Shown here: in pieces, positions 23,597-34,689 of the stretch
Numbering within the stretch: position 1 is the stretch's first letter
Layout: every line of letters begins with the position of its first letter
Origin: Macroventuria anomochaeta
Taxonomy: Eukaryota > Ascomycota > Dothideomycetes > Pleosporales > Didymellaceae
DNA: 64,000 nt
Direction of reading: 5' to 3'
Assembly (NCBI RefSeq): GCF_010093625.1
Contig: NW_022985366.1
Span: 746,401-810,400, forward strand
Position numbers and translations under genes: made by a program
Notes under the pieces: generated by a model
What the model was told of the DNA's origin: nothing
Seen by the model: the letters and a program-made list of their open reading frames with translations, nothing else
Databases searched by the model: none

Positions 23597-24434
23597 CTCA
23601 ATGGCGCAAACACCTTCCCCAAGCTGCAGTCCGTTAGCACCCATCTCTCGTCCCAAAGTCAGGGAACTTACCAGGCAAACCACATCCAAACCCAACAAAC
23701 AGGTAGATCAAAAATACCACAACCAAGCACAACAACACCATCAACTTGACATTCTTCCACCACATCCTCCTCTTCAACGTCCGGCTCCTAACCCTGAAAT
23801 CCCGCGCATTATCCCCCAACCGCCCCGTCTTATCCACCAGAACCGACATGTGCTCTCCCCGCTCAAGCACGCGCTCAATGTTCTCCGTCATAATTTCCCT
23901 TACTCCCTCAATCTCCCGCTGCGCAGTCCTCAGCGCATCAGCCTGCCCCGCCTGTGTAGCTCCTTGCTCCACCATCAACTTCTTCAGCGTCACGTTGAAA
24001 CTCGCGCACCCGTACGGGGGGAGGTCGGCAAAGTTCGTCTCCCCCGCATCGAATTGATCGAAGAATTTCTTCTCGAGGTTCGTCAGGAAACCGAAGGGGA
24101 TCCGCTGTCCGAGATCGCGCTCCGCGATTACGAGGAATGTCAACCCGCCGGCGCTGCGCGCGGTGCTGGGAAAGTCGCTGGGGGATTTGGTGACGACGTG
24201 GATAAAGAACTTGGATTGGTCGATTGTCTTGTGCGCGCTGGTGGTGTGGGTGAGGCGCGGGAGGACGAGGGAGACGAGGGAGCTGGCGTTCGAGGACGCG
24301 GAGGCGGTGTGTTCGGAGAGGACGGTTGTGTTGTGGGCTATGCATGCACTGGGAGTGTTAGCTGGGTGGTGCAAGGTAGAAGCGACGGGGGGGTTGTACT
24401 AGAGTAGAGGCGTGGAGGAGGAGGAGGACGCCAT
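23597..24434 (-). CDS. VAMP7/Nyv1-type longin R-SNARE
   Basis: CDS complement(23597..23622, 23672..24348, 24400..24434), 245 aa, with 49 bp and 51 bp introns; the 3' intron has a CTAAC branch site before TGCAG. Longin R-SNAREs drive fusion at vacuole/endosome membranes. The N-terminus MASSSSSTPLLYACIAHNTT starts a longin (profilin-like) domain to about residue 125. A SNARE coiled coil with the zero-layer Arg in NIERVLERGEHMSVLVDKT follows. Then comes a basic-aromatic junction (RRMWWKN) and one TM helix (VKLMVLLCLVVVFLIYLFV). The C-terminus is GLPAWGRCLRH, supplied by the third exon. Without that splice the frame would read into a short unrelated tail. Longin domain and TM anchor exclude Ykt6 and Snc-type proteins; VAMP7 is the best family name. 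Confidence 0.85.
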
Positions 24435-24856
24435 CTTGTGCGTCTCGTGGCTGTGGAGGGGGTAGGAGATGTTCAGGCGGCGCGGGGAGGTGTCGGACGG
24501 CGTGAAGGGTGATGTTGTGGCTGCTGTAGATGATGTTGGAGGCAGAAAGCTGGGGATGCAGTGCCGGGCAAGGCGCGTCATCATGCTTGACGCTAGTGTT
24601 GGAACCGAGGTTGCGATTGGTTCGCGTTGTAAGGCTGAACGTTGAATTTCTGGAGCTTCAGAAGAGACTCGGACGGAGCAACTACGAAAAGAAATATTGA
24701 TGCAAGCAAGGTCAATAGAAGATAGGGGACCTGCGAGAAACTTTGTGATCCAGTGCACGAAGATTTTCGCTCACGACAAGCTTCCTTCACCTCGACACCA
24801 CTCTGCGCAAGCACAACCCCTCCGAAACCGATCGCAGCACTGAAAAGGAAGCCACG
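24435..24856. promoter_or_regulatory. Divergent promoter region R-SNARE/POP5
   Basis: The 422 bp between the two start codons must hold both promoters. No clear TATA box or operator-like repeat is visible. Confidence 0.45.
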
Positions 24857-25459
24857 ATGGTGCGCGTCAAGTTCCGCTACCTTGTGGTCAATTTCCTCTA
24901 TCCTGAGCCTTCCTCGAAGTCGCGCACTGATCTCCCCGACCTCGTGCAGATCCACTCTCCCACACCAGATGCTTTCAACGCTGGCGCATTGGTGCGTCTG
25001 ATACGCGACGCAGTGGAAGACCTGTATGGTGACTACGGCAGTGGCATGGTCTCGAGTAGTTTGAAAGGTACAGAAGGCGTTTTGAGAGCTCATACGCAGC
25101 CAACACTGACTCACAGCGCAGTCAATTACTACTCACCCTCCACCTCTACAGCGATAATTCGTTGCCCGCGCGACCACTACGAGATGGTGTGGGCGGCCCT
25201 CACATACGTCACCAGACTCCCGAAGGTCGATGTCCCAGTCGTGTGCAGGGTTCTTAGAGTCAGCGGCACAATAAGGAAAGCAGAAGAGGAGGTCATTCGT
25301 AGAAGTCAGAACATTGTCAAGAGAGCAAAAGCTTGGGAGGGCAGAGGAGCCGACCCCATGCTCAGCAGTGTTGAGAAGAATGTGGAGAAAGAGAGGAAGC
25401 GGGAGGATGTGCTGGCGGCGGTTGACCAGGGCGAAGAGAGCGAGGAGATGAGCGAGTGA
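24857..25459 (+). CDS. POP5: RNase P / RNase MRP protein subunit POP5
   Basis: CDS join(24857..25067, 25122..25459), 182 aa, with a 54 bp intron that restores SSSLKVNYYSP. Pop5 is a core protein of RNase P (tRNA 5' maturation) and RNase MRP (rRNA processing) in the nucleus or nucleolus. It opens with MVRVKFRYLVVNFLYPEP, the family hallmark of a short N-terminal strand followed by the alpha/beta fold. Then come ALVRLIRDAVEDLYGDYG, a strand ending TAIIRCPRDHYEMVWAALT, and VVCRVLRVSGTIRKAEE, all conserved blocks. The C-terminus is a charged helix ending in Glu-rich sequence. Length fits fungal Pop5 (about 170-200 aa). A run of 14 C follows the stop at 25472-25485. Confidence 0.9.
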   Translation: MVRVKFRYLVVNFLYPEPSSKSRTDLPDLVQIHSPTPDAFNAGALVRLIRDAVEDLYGDYGSGMVSSSLKGTEGVLRAHTQPTLTHSAVNYYSPSTSTAIIRCPRDHYEMVWAALTYVTRLPKVDVPVVCRVLRVSGTIRKAEEEVIRRSQNIVKRAKAWEGRGADPMLSSVEKNVEKERKREDVLAAVDQGEESEEMSE

Positions 25460-25471
25460 GAAGCCTGTCCG

Positions 25472-25485
25472 CCCCCCCCCCCCCC
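25472..25485. repeat. Poly-C tract (14 C)
   Basis: An uninterrupted C run lies just after the POP5 stop codon. The true length is uncertain because homopolymers are error-prone. Confidence 0.6.
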
Positions 25486-25860
25486 TGCGATATTCCATTC
25501 TGAGACCGCTCGAAACGAGACGAATCGAGAGGCAACATGGCGTCGCATATTCAGCACCAAGCTTCCGAAGTTAGAAAGGCCTATCTGCAGGTATCCGTGG
25601 ACGCATTTATTTGTCCTCGACGTTCGAACACCCCAATCTCCCGGCATCCTTCTTCCACTTGGACCTCTCACTCGTCACTTCATCTACGCTACAATAAGGT
25701 CTTTTCTCAAAGCTCATCTCGAAATCGCCCTAGGGCTTCCGGGCTACGACAGCTCCGCTGTATCGATGCTTACAAGCCCTTCACCGCGATGACAAACCCT
25801 GACCAGGGGACACAGACGTCTCTAGATCGGCTGCGCGTCAGCACTTTCAGTCAGCTACAC

Positions 25861-27075
25861 AGCTGCCGCCCCGACCATTTTTGTACATACCAGAAGAACT
25901 TCTTCTCTAGGTCTTCGCCCATCTCGCTCCCACTAACGGACAACCGATCTACGATGTCACCAAATTCCATGATTTGGTGTCCCACTCCCCAGTGTCGCGC
26001 AAATCCCACCGTGTCGTCGAACCACCCCTGTACCGGACTGTGGCTATCACTGTAGGGCGGTGCGCAGAGATCTTGAATGTGCCAATCTTGCAGAACATGA
26101 CGTTCCTAGATCTTTCCAGGTATTGCGAATATGAGGTACGGGACCTCTTCTTCGATCCTCTTACATATTCACGCAATCTGTGGTCTACCATTCGCCGGAC
26201 TGCAAACCTTGCAGATAACAGGTCGTTACAAAAATATCACTTTGGCCGGGATGTGGATTGTCTTTTCACTCCCGCATCACAAGAATTTGGTCATGGGAAA
26301 TATGGGGATCAGATACTCTAATTACGACGATACCGAAGACCTTCCTCGTTGGTCCTTGGCTCCATCTTCTGGTCTACGGGAGCTCTACATACGTAAATTG
26401 TTCCTCGGGAAATCATCGGCAGATAGTCACGCCCAGCGAATGGACCGTTGCATTTGCAATGTATGCCCTAGCCTACACTCACTTCACATCACCACCACAA
26501 CGGGCGGTCACTCGCGCGAGCTTCTGGACACATGTCATGGCTATTTCGGTGCCATAGCATGACTATCTGTCTTTGACGAGACACCATCAACCGAGGTCAA
26601 GAACCATGCGAGAACCCGACGTGGATGAAAACATGATGTCCATGCACAGCATGCGAGCATCAACCGTTATTGAGCATCTGGTGCTGGACGCCTCGGATCT
26701 ACTCGATGTTGTTGACATGGGGGAGTTTAGTCATGGCAAACACCCTGGCGCAGGCTATCTGCAACTCATGTCTGAGGAAGACGGACCGACGACGTTATAC
26801 GCATGGCTTGACATGACCTTGCCGCGTACATTACAGTCTCTGGGTCTAAGGGTCAGCAAGGAAACAGGTATACATTGGTGTTTTGTGCAACCCTAGCCGA
26901 ACTCGCCGGCACGATGTAGGATAGGCTTCCGGTCTTGCAGCAACTCGACATTCGCTGGCAGCGGGGTGGACTCATGCAGCATGTCAGTCCGATACGTGCC
27001 ACTGGGCATAATTCCCTATAGAAAGTATTCCGTGATAGGGGGGTTGTTGTCACTGAGCATCGATTCCAGTAAGCT
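25861..27075 (+). pseudogene. Broken F-box protein gene
   Basis: An F-box core IPEELLL is followed by TAG (25908-25910) and then VFAHLAP in the same frame, so the F-box itself is cut by a stop. Downstream, KFHDLVSHSPVSRKSHRVVEPPLYRTVAI is the usual post-box segment. LQTLQITGRYKNI and WSLAPSSGLRELYIRKLFLG follow in a second frame. A third frame (26573-26896) holds SMRASTVIEHLVLDASDLLD and LPRTLQSLGLRVSKE. The pieces follow the order of a Pleosporales F-box/LRR-like protein. Three frames plus a stop inside the defining domain make it a relic. No intact copy is in the window. Confidence 0.65.
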
Positions 27076-28414
27076 TACACGATGCTTGGAACCGGTAGTT
27101 CTCCGGAACTTCATCGTTGCACCTTACTACTGCACTCGGACCTACTACGATGCCGTTCATAGGTATGCCTTCTAACACGAGGACGAGCACGTTCTCCTGG
27201 GGAGTTTACAAGGCGGTGTTCTCGGTGGGTACATTACGTAGCATCAGGTATCTTCAGATCATCAATATGAAGAACCACGCTACTTCCAATTCCAAAAGAA
27301 ACTGAGGGCAGGCTGCTGTCGATCCTGTGTACCTGACAATTTCTTTTCTTCGTCCAAGCCCTGCGGCTGAATTAAGCTCCTCAAATCCTTTTCTGCCGGC
27401 GGGACAAGCCTGGAGAAGAGGTCTTGGCACATGTAGTGGAGCGGAAGGATGAATCTGGGGTGCATGCCGCTATTCAGAATTGCCGAGATCGTCTGCGCAC
27501 TCGTCATTGCAATACCCGGGCTGTAGCGCAGGAAGCGCCCACTGTCGAAATGCGCCACCTCCGAGAGCGTTACTGCATGGCTTGGTCAAAAGTGTAGGTG
27601 TCCTCATGGTGTTTGTTCTGGCGCTGGAGAGCAGTTCTAAATGTGGCGCAAACGCAGGTGCCACCACCCTTTCATCTGCCGCTCGGCTAGCGCATAAACT
27701 GACAGCCGCAACTCTAACTCGACTTCTGCTCTCCTCCGCTCCACATTACTCAAGTATACCGAGGTCACCGACATGCGCGTTGTCACCCATCGCTCTCGCC
27801 ACGCTTCCATCATGAGGCTCAGCCTTGAATGCCATATGGCTTGCACCCCAGATTACCACGAGGTCTTTAGCCGTTGAAGGAGCCGCGTGCCTAACACACA
27901 CAAAAGCAGATTGAGGAAGAGCTGGCTGAAGATTGGTTGCGGGTGTGCACTTCGGAAGGATGCCCCGCATCGGCGAGATTGAACGTCAATCTTTAATTGT
28001 TTGCACGGGCTTGGGCCGGGAACGCGTTTCAGACAACGCACCAACTAGAACGCAAGCAGGGCGACAATTCATAAGCATTTCAAGACGCTCGCTACTGTGA
28101 TTGGCAGTACGGAGAAATATTGTTTGGTGAAGGCACCAAACCAGCCAAGCAGAGCAGATTAAAGCTTCACGTTTTCGGCCGTTCATCCCATCTTGGCTAC
28201 AATCAGATAGACAACCCTCGTACTCTACGACCATGCGCTCATCACCCCTGTGAGCCAGACCCGGCTTTCCAGAACAAGTCCCTACTCGCGATCCACATTG
28301 ACGAAATGTATAAGAGCATCTTGACTCGCCCTTCCAGCAATTCTTCGCTACGGTCATTCGCTCTCTCAACTACACTTCCATTCTACCAACGACTTCCATA
28401 ACACGACATTCAAA
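27076..28414. other. Intergenic region upstream of the GH11 gene
   Basis: Several minus-strand open frames of 60-127 codons (27280-27558, 27470-27667, 27637-27846, 27986-28369) lie end to end in different frames. They could be a further relic, but I recognise no family. The right end should contain the xylanase promoter. Confidence 0.4.
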
Positions 28415-29154
28415 ATGGTCTCTTTCACATCCATCTTCACCGCCGCTGTTGCGGCTTCCGGCGCTCTGGCTGCTCCGGTCACCGATCTTGCTACACGCTC
28501 GCTGGGTGCATTGACTGCACGTGCCGGAACTCCCTCTTCCCAGGGAACCCACAACGGCTGCTTCTACAGCTGGTGGACTGATGGCGGCGCTCAGGCTACC
28601 TACACCAACGGCGCTGGTGGAAGCTACAGCGTGAGCTGGAGCACCGGTGGTAACCTTGTTGGAGGAAAGGGCTGGAACCCTGGTGCCGCACGGTACGAAT
28701 TGCTCCCCCTCTCCCATAATCAGGGACAAGAACTGACATGTTTTTTAGCACCATCACCTACTCCGGAACCTACAACCCATCCGGCAACTCCTACCTCGCT
28801 GTCTACGGCTGGACCCGCAACCCGCTGATCGAATACTACGTCGTCGAGAACTTCGGCACCTACGACCCCTCCTCGCAGGCTACCATCAAGGGCTCCGTCA
28901 CTGCCGACGGCTCCTCCTACAAGATCGCCCAGACCCAGCGCACCAACCAGCCCTCCATCGACGGCACCCAGACCTTCCAGCAGTACTGGTCTGTGCGTGC
29001 CAACAAGCGCAGCAGCGGTTCTGTCAACATGAAGACCCACTTCGATGCTTGGGCTGCTAATGGAATGAATTTGGGTACGCACAACTACCAGATTGTTGCT
29101 ACTGAGGGGTACTTCTCGAGCGGTAATGCGCAGATCACTGTCAACTGCGCTTAA
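28415..29154 (+). CDS. Secreted GH11 endo-1,4-beta-xylanase
   Basis: CDS join(28415..28692, 28749..29154), 227 aa, with a 56 bp intron restoring GAARTITYSG. GH11 enzymes cut xylan backbones with retention of configuration and are secreted. A signal peptide (MVSFTSIFTAAVAASGALA) and a short propeptide ending near Arg-Ala precede the mature beta-jelly-roll. The nucleophile is Glu121 in NPLIEYYVVENFG and the acid/base is Glu212 in VATEGYFSSG. Aromatic substrate-binding strands (YSWWTDGG, SVSWS, LAVYGWTRNP) are present and both catalytic motifs are intact. There is no carbohydrate-binding module. The ATG is preceded by CAAA, a strong fungal context. A plant-cell-wall role is inferred from the family. 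Confidence 0.95.
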
Positions 29155-29397
29155 GCGGTTGTAGTGCTTGGGTAAGGGTACTTGGCTGCAGACCTGGCCT
29201 ACGCTCAAAGACAAGAAAGGAAACGAAGAACGTTGGATTGGTTTCTGTTGTATGTACTTGTTTGTGCCAGCTTGCTGGCCACGTCAAATGGCAAACGCTG
29301 ATCAGTGCAACCACATTGTCCCCATGCAATCCTCGCACATTACTGACACCCACTCCCCTCTTTAGTTTCAGTGTATGCCCGCGATTCATCTCTCAGT

Positions 29398-29637
29398 ATG
29401 TGTATAGTCCATATAACGAAGTCCTCGTCCTGCAAGCACAGCACGAACGGCGCGGTCATTCCTTGCCCAGCAGTCGCGAAGGCAAATATCCACTACCGCT
29501 GCGCCAGTCCACTTCACATATACAGTAGCAAAGAGGGTCTATGTGGGCCGTGTATTGAGGCGCTGATACAGAGACTGAAGGTACTGAGAAGGCAACGAGG
29601 TGAGAATGACGATGAAGAAGAAAACGAGGTCCGATAG
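29398..29637 (+). CDS. Small Cys-rich protein, family not named (79 aa)
   Basis: A short ORF starts Met-Cys and is rich in Cys: MCIVHITKSSSCKH, then CPAV, YRCAS and the pair GLCGPC, followed by a basic helix and an acidic end. The order Met-Cys, CxH, single Cys, Cys, final CxxC recurs in the next ORF (29928-30185) and in the N-terminus of the protein at 36154. This suggests a common fungal family of small putative zinc-binding proteins. There is no signal peptide or TM. I chose the ATG at 29398 rather than 29371 to match the Met-Cys start of its relatives. It could equally be a relic, and function is unknown. Confidence 0.4.
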   Translation: MCIVHITKSSSCKHSTNGAVIPCPAVAKANIHYRCASPLHIYSSKEGLCGPCIEALIQRLKVLRRQRGENDDEEENEVR

Positions 29638-29927
29638 GGGTAGGTCACTGGATTGGTCAAGGAGTCCAACATCAAAGGAAATACTTTCGAATACCGTAGT
29701 GCAAACTGTTCTAGGGCATAGGCTTCGTTAAATGGACAAATGAGTTATGAGAATTACAGAGTGACGTGAGCGCTGGTTCTCGAACGTTCCTGCTCGTCCA
29801 TGGGCACCTTGTGACTACAGCTTGTGAAGACATAAACATTGTGACACTGATGTTATGGAGATATATACATAGTAGCAGTGCTGCGGTCTCTGCTGAAGAC
29901 TGCGCGTACAATGATTGTATACGTATC

Positions 29928-30185
29928 ATGTGTTTCCGCAACGGTATTGGGTACTCCTGTCCTGGTGGCCATGTGCTGCTCGATCCTGTAGTGCCTTTCA
30001 CGTTGTGTAGTCAGGCTCAGCACCATCCCATTCAGCGACAATGTAGCGACGTGCTTAATAAGGTCACGAAGAGCGAGGAGTGGTGCATCGACTGCTGGAT
30101 GCGTGAGGAGCAGGTCAAAAAGGCGGCTGTAGAGCATATAGATGGTAAAGGCAAGCCCAATGACTATGGACCTGGTAGTGGGTAG
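29928..30185 (+). CDS. Small Cys-rich protein, same pattern as its neighbour (85 aa)
   Basis: Starting at 29928 the ORF reads MCFRNGIGYSCPGGHVLL, then FTLCSQA, QRQCSDV and the pair EEWCIDC, followed by a charged tail rich in Lys, Glu and Gly. The Met-Cys start, C-x2-GH, single Cys, single Cys and final CxxC match the pattern of the upstream ORF. The pair may be a tandem duplication. The frame is open further upstream (to 29766), but that part lacks the pattern. No signal peptide or known domain is seen, and a zinc-binding role is only inference. Confidence 0.45.
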   Translation: MCFRNGIGYSCPGGHVLLDPVVPFTLCSQAQHHPIQRQCSDVLNKVTKSEEWCIDCWMREEQVKKAAVEHIDGKGKPNDYGPGSG

Positions 30186-30398
30186 TGGATAGATCCTACA
30201 GCGAGAGAAACACAATATAAAAACGTGATTCTAGAACGCTTAGATTCTATCACCTAAGTTAGAGTTCAAGGCTACTCTTACCTTCACCGCAAGTATATCT
30301 ACTACTGACCGCAGCAGCCGACTTCACATAACCCCCTTCTCCTCAAAATACCAATTCAACACCAGAAACCAGTTCGCAAAGATCGAACAATAACAGTC

Positions 30399-31208
30399 TT
30401 ACAATGTATGCAAGATGGCAGGACCAATAGCAGACATATCGCAAGCAAGCAACTCGTCGAGCGTGCAAGTATACCTAAAGTCACAAGCTACAGTTTCCCG
30501 CAGCTGATAGCTACGATCGCCGAAGCACCTAGATTCAACAAAGACTTCCTTTACTTGGTGATGTGTAAAGGCAAACATGTCTCCAACTCTTCCGAGCGCT
30601 ATTTGTGCCTTACGACAGATGAGAAGCATGCCCCTCGCTTTGCAGTGTTGCTTGAGCGCCTTCAGGTAGCCAGGAGGCAGTTCGAGCATACCGCCGCTAA
30701 ACAAGATGGGCTCCACGATGACTGCGGCAAGTGACCCGCACAATTGCTTATTCAGAAGATCAAAACCATAGTTTAGCTCAGTCTTCCAATCATGCAAGCC
30801 GTCTGCTTTCCTGAAGATCGAACGGTACGAGTTTGGTGTGGGTAGCGTAAGGTTGCCAATCATGTTGGGTCCGTAGCCAGAGCGTCCAGTGTGGCATTGT
30901 GTACCAATTGATGCACCGGCCATGCCATTCTATGCAGCCGCCACTCCAACTATCTCCAACTTCCCGGTGTAGAACCTGGCTAGGTGAATAGCAGCCTCGT
31001 TACTTCCGCCGCCAGTGCTGAGGAAGAAGGCCTTGTCGAAACCTGCAGGCCCAGCTCCTGTCAACTGCTTGGCAAGCCTGATGACCGGCGGACTAATCAT
31101 GCCGCTGAAGAGGTGATTGAGGTGTTGCGTGTGGTCGTTGACAACCTTCATGGCTTCTGTCCGTGCCCAATTAGCGTTGACATTTGACCCTGTTCCGTTA
31201 GTTTTCAC
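30399..31208 (-). pseudogene. Decayed class III aminotransferase (2,2-dialkylglycine decarboxylase-like)
   Basis: The minus strand reads a PLP fold type I N-terminal and middle part: GMISPPVIRLAKQL, FFLSTGGGSNEAAIHLA, then a TAG (30930-30932) where the family has the Trp of its WHG motif. After that come NLTLPTPNSYRSIF, YGFDLLNKQ...GSLAAVIVEPILFSGG and ELPPGYLKALKQHCKARGML. The conserved Asp-Glu-Ala-Gln of the PLP-binding segment reads CRKAQ. The active-site lysine region (ISKTLG in relatives) cannot be found, and the frame degrades to the stop. Order and wording match fungal 2,2-dialkylglycine-decarboxylase-like aminotransferases closely. The N-terminal ~70 residues and C-terminal half are missing or unreadable. 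Confidence 0.8.
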
Positions 31209-32047
31209 ATGCGAGGTTTCAAAGACGTACAGTACAAACCGATGTCAAGTCGATCATCCTGTGTCTGCTCTGCGGCTCCATGTAGATGCCATCTGTGGAA
31301 GCGGGCAGATGGGCCTCTCATACACTACTCGGGCGTGCGTACGGTGGGGATAAGTAAGGTTGCCGACGGGAAAGCGAGATCTAAGATACTTTCTGGTACA
31401 TTATTGTGGAAGGGTTGAGATGAGTGAGTTGATTGACCTTAAGAGCTATGGCGGGGATCGATCGAGACTATATAGTAGAAGGGAATAGCAGTGAAAGGGT
31501 GGGGAAGCAATCCGAACTAACAGAATGGGCTGGACAATCAGTGCAGCGGACCGCTGGCAAACAATTATGGCTCCAGACCCTGTCGAAACGAGTAGCTGCA
31601 TATCCAACAATCTTTCGGGATGGAATAGAGCAATGAGGTTGGAGGAGAGCAGTTTTCGCAGTTACCCGTTAGCATAGACCGAATACAGTAATTTCCGATG
31701 AAGCGTGGCAGATCCCGTCAACGATAACGCGAAGTTCTCCGTGATAACGACTTTCCCGCTTGCCACACTGTAGACTTCGGCTGCTTATTGCCTACGGTGA
31801 ACGTTGTTCAGTACGACGTACAACTTGAACAGTGACAGCTAGCGAGCCAAACGTGGCTTCCTTTCTCGAGTTGTTGGTGACGTCATGGCCGATGGCGTAT
31901 CAACGCCGTTCACTATCCGACCGTGCGTCGCCGTCCCATCGATACGCGACTGCGATTGAATACTTGCATTCAGAGCGCGGAAAGACACGTTTTACCTTCT
32001 TACGATACTGTAGCAGCTACTGACGACCCTGAAGCTATCGCTCACAC
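31209..32047. other. Region between aminotransferase relic and regulator relic
   Basis: No readable gene is present. This would be the shared upstream region of the divergent aminotransferase and Zn2Cys6 genes when they were intact. Confidence 0.4.
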
Positions 32048-34012
32048 AAGTATCCTGCTTGCAGTTTTTGCCGCAACAGGAAGACAAGATGCGACTTCGA
32101 TGTGCCCAGCGCGCCATGTCGGCTGTGTCGCGAAAGAAAGCGAACGTGTGATTTTGGAGGAAAAGGGATCATATCAGGTATGTCCCTCTCAAGTCAGGCT
32201 ACCCGGAATTTGACCTTGCTAACAACAATGAGATCAAGATACCAGCGCGCAAAGCTTCAACGTCGAAGATGTCGTGTCTCCATCTAACAGGGTGTCTAGG
32301 CCTAATCAATGAGCACGCCCTGTGGATGGGTCGCCTGTAGAGTGGTCATTGTCAGCGTCACAGCGGGCCAATACGGCGACTCTATCTGGTTTCCCTTCAG
32401 TTACAGGGACATCACCGACTAAATCCTCATTAAGGATGAATCCACACATGGCCGAAGACATCACAGTATTGCAGCAATACCTGACCTCAAATACGACTGC
32501 ACGGCGAGCACCATCTAAGCTCTACAGTACCATATCAACTGGCCCTGGAGGTGGTCCAGTCGTCTACCTGACGGTCCCGAAGAGACGCAGGGGTCTGAGA
32601 AACGCCATGGACTCGGGTAGAGCGCAGAGGGAGGTCATTGAGAATGTCCTTGGCCCATTTGCTTCTGAGGTACGAAAGGTCTACTTCGAACACCTACATC
32701 CGTCTTTTCCAGTGTTGGACGAAAAGACATTCTCAGATATGTGGCATGAAGACAGCGATCGTATTTCATCCACAATCGTTTGTGATCTGTACGCTTCCGC
32801 TTTACGGGTCTGGAGCCGGTCAGCCGTACTCTACAACCAGCCAAGGCCTGATCCTCACTTCATTTGGAATCAAGCGGTCACTGCCCTCCAGGATGACTTC
32901 ATGGCCCCAACCATATCAACTGTTCACGCAGCCGTTCTAGATCTGCTAGGACGTCCTGTCATTGGAGTTACAGGCAACATTGTCAATGCTGGCAGGATCG
33001 TTACTCTCGCCCAGAGCCTAGGTCTGCACCGGGACCCTTCATCATGGAAAATCACAAGCCACGAGAAGAGCGTGCGGATCAACCTTTGGTGGGGTGTTCT
33101 CATCCACGACTATTGGTCCAGCATCGGTCACGGCATACCGCCCGCTATTAATCCTCAATACTATGATGTACCTGTCCCTACCTTTGGCAATACAGCAGGC
33201 TCAGACGATCAAGCTCAAGCCAACATGCGGGACAATTCAACGTTTGTGCAGTTGTGTAAACTGAGCCAGATTCTTGGCGACATCCTTCCACTTGTATACT
33301 CGCTTCGAGAGGCCCACGGCGAGATCAAGCGGCGACTTCGAAAGACTGAGTGCGCTCTAGACGATTGGGTACTTGCGCTTCCCGAATACCTCTAGCCTAG
33401 TTCTACGACACCATGCGCTGTCAACGGGTGTAACAACCTTTGGTTTGCTTGTTTGTCCCTGAAGGTCCTTGTATGCCGATTATCTTTCAAAGCAGTTTTG
33501 GAAGAAGCCAGCAAATCATTCGAAGCCCGCCAATATCATCTTGCTATGCTCAGAGATGCTGCTTCAGAGGTGGTGGACTCCGTCGTATCTCTCACCGAGG
33601 CTCAGCTGCAGGAATTCTGGATGCCATACACCTCCTACCTGCTGGTCACATCAGCCACCATTCTACTCAGGTGTACGATCAAAAGCAATGATCTCGTCAC
33701 CAAGAAAACATGTGTGGCGAAGCTAGTGGCGTTTCGAGATCGCCTACACTGCAGTGGGGCCTTGCAGACTTCTGCCTTGAGAGGTGTAATGAGCCTATTC
33801 AGAAGGTTGCAGATGCTATTGGTATGCGCTCACTTCACCCCTCAGCAGTGACACCGTTCGATGAAGCGACTGTGTCGCCCTCTAGGGAATCTGATTTGAG
33901 GCCCAATGACTCAGTATTCATGAGTGATCTGTTTCTCCCAATAGACTCACTCGATTACCCCTGGGAAACATTGTGGGATGGCATCGAAGGGCCATGGTCT
34001 ATACAGCTATAA
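32048..34012 (+). pseudogene. Decayed Zn(II)2Cys6 transcription factor
   Basis: From 32048 one frame encodes a perfect zinc cluster: CSFCRNRKTRC...PCRLCRERKRTC (C-x2-C-x6-C-x8-C-x2-C-x6-C). A putative intron with GTATGT follows. The main frame (32322-33392) then holds the fungal-specific regulatory domain, e.g. VYFEHLHPSFPVLDEKTF and GRIVTLAQSLGLHRDPSSW with RINLWWGVLIHDYWSS. It ends at a TAG (33393-33395), yet the same frame continues with recognisable family sequence (NNLWFACLSLKVLVCRLSFK). Near 33750 the family sequence jumps to another frame (LADFCLERCNEPIQKVADAIG). There is no ATG in frame before the zinc cluster, because two TGA codons precede it. Internal stop, frameshift and missing start mark it as a dead pathway regulator. 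Confidence 0.8.
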
Positions 34013-34026
34013 GCATCGTTACACCC

Positions 34027-34410
34027 TTATGACATGATATACTGAACCGCGTCGCGAGCTAATGTTTGATAGCTACGTCTAGCTCTCCTTGCAAGTCGGA
34101 GGCTAGTCCTCGTGATACAACTCTTCTGGTGGCGGAACACCATATCAGTCAAGTCCGAGCTTATCTTCTGGATCCGGGTCCGGCATTTGGTACCGATGGA
34201 GTTGCCTGCCATGTGCAGACCTTCGATCCCGATACTGCAAGCGATCTTGCCCTCCTGATAAACTCTCTTGGCACCTTCCGCGCACTTGATCATCTCGAAC
34301 AAAATGGGGTAGCTCTGGGCCATACGCGTCATGTCGATCTGTTCGATTTCGTCGCGTGCCATGTCAGAGTATTCGGGTGTGCTGAAGCTCTCCGCGCTTC
34401 GAAAACATGA
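34027..34410 (-). pseudogene. Membrane dipeptidase (peptidase M19) fragment
   Basis: The minus strand encodes MARDEIEQIDMTRMAQSYP, then GKIACSIGIEGLHMAGNSIGT. This is the family segment containing the Glu-Gly metal-ligand block of renal/microsomal dipeptidases (M19). Sequence after this block no longer follows the family, and the N-terminal HxD metal-site part is absent from the same frame. Only about 110 residues of a normal ~400 remain. It sits between the regulator relic and the permease relic, consistent with one former catabolic cluster. Confidence 0.6.
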
Positions 34411-34689
34411 AACACATATCGACTAGGACTGTGCGCCGGCTGCACCTTCTCGTAGACGAAGTATATCAGTCATACCACTTTGGACACCAGAGCACAGGTC
34501 CAATTTGGGACTATCGTGCACTTGGCCGTGGAATACGCGCATGGTTGTTGGGGAAGGCCATTGTGTGTATCGAAGAGCAGCGTTGATTCTAGTACACGTC
34601 TGACATTCTCATCAATAGGAAGAAGTTGGTACAGGTGGCAACACGATTCCTGCTGAGAGACGGCATCTATTCTGCTGCTGCAACGCTCT

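Noticed and set aside
23601..24407. 268-codon plus-strand frame across the SNARE gene
   Set aside because: Its product is Pro/Arg/Leu-rich with no domain, while the minus strand has a longin domain, SNARE motif and TM.
27280..27970. A minus-strand gene made of several adjoining frames
   Set aside because: Frames change without usable splice sites and I recognise no family, so it was noted only as part of an intergenic region.
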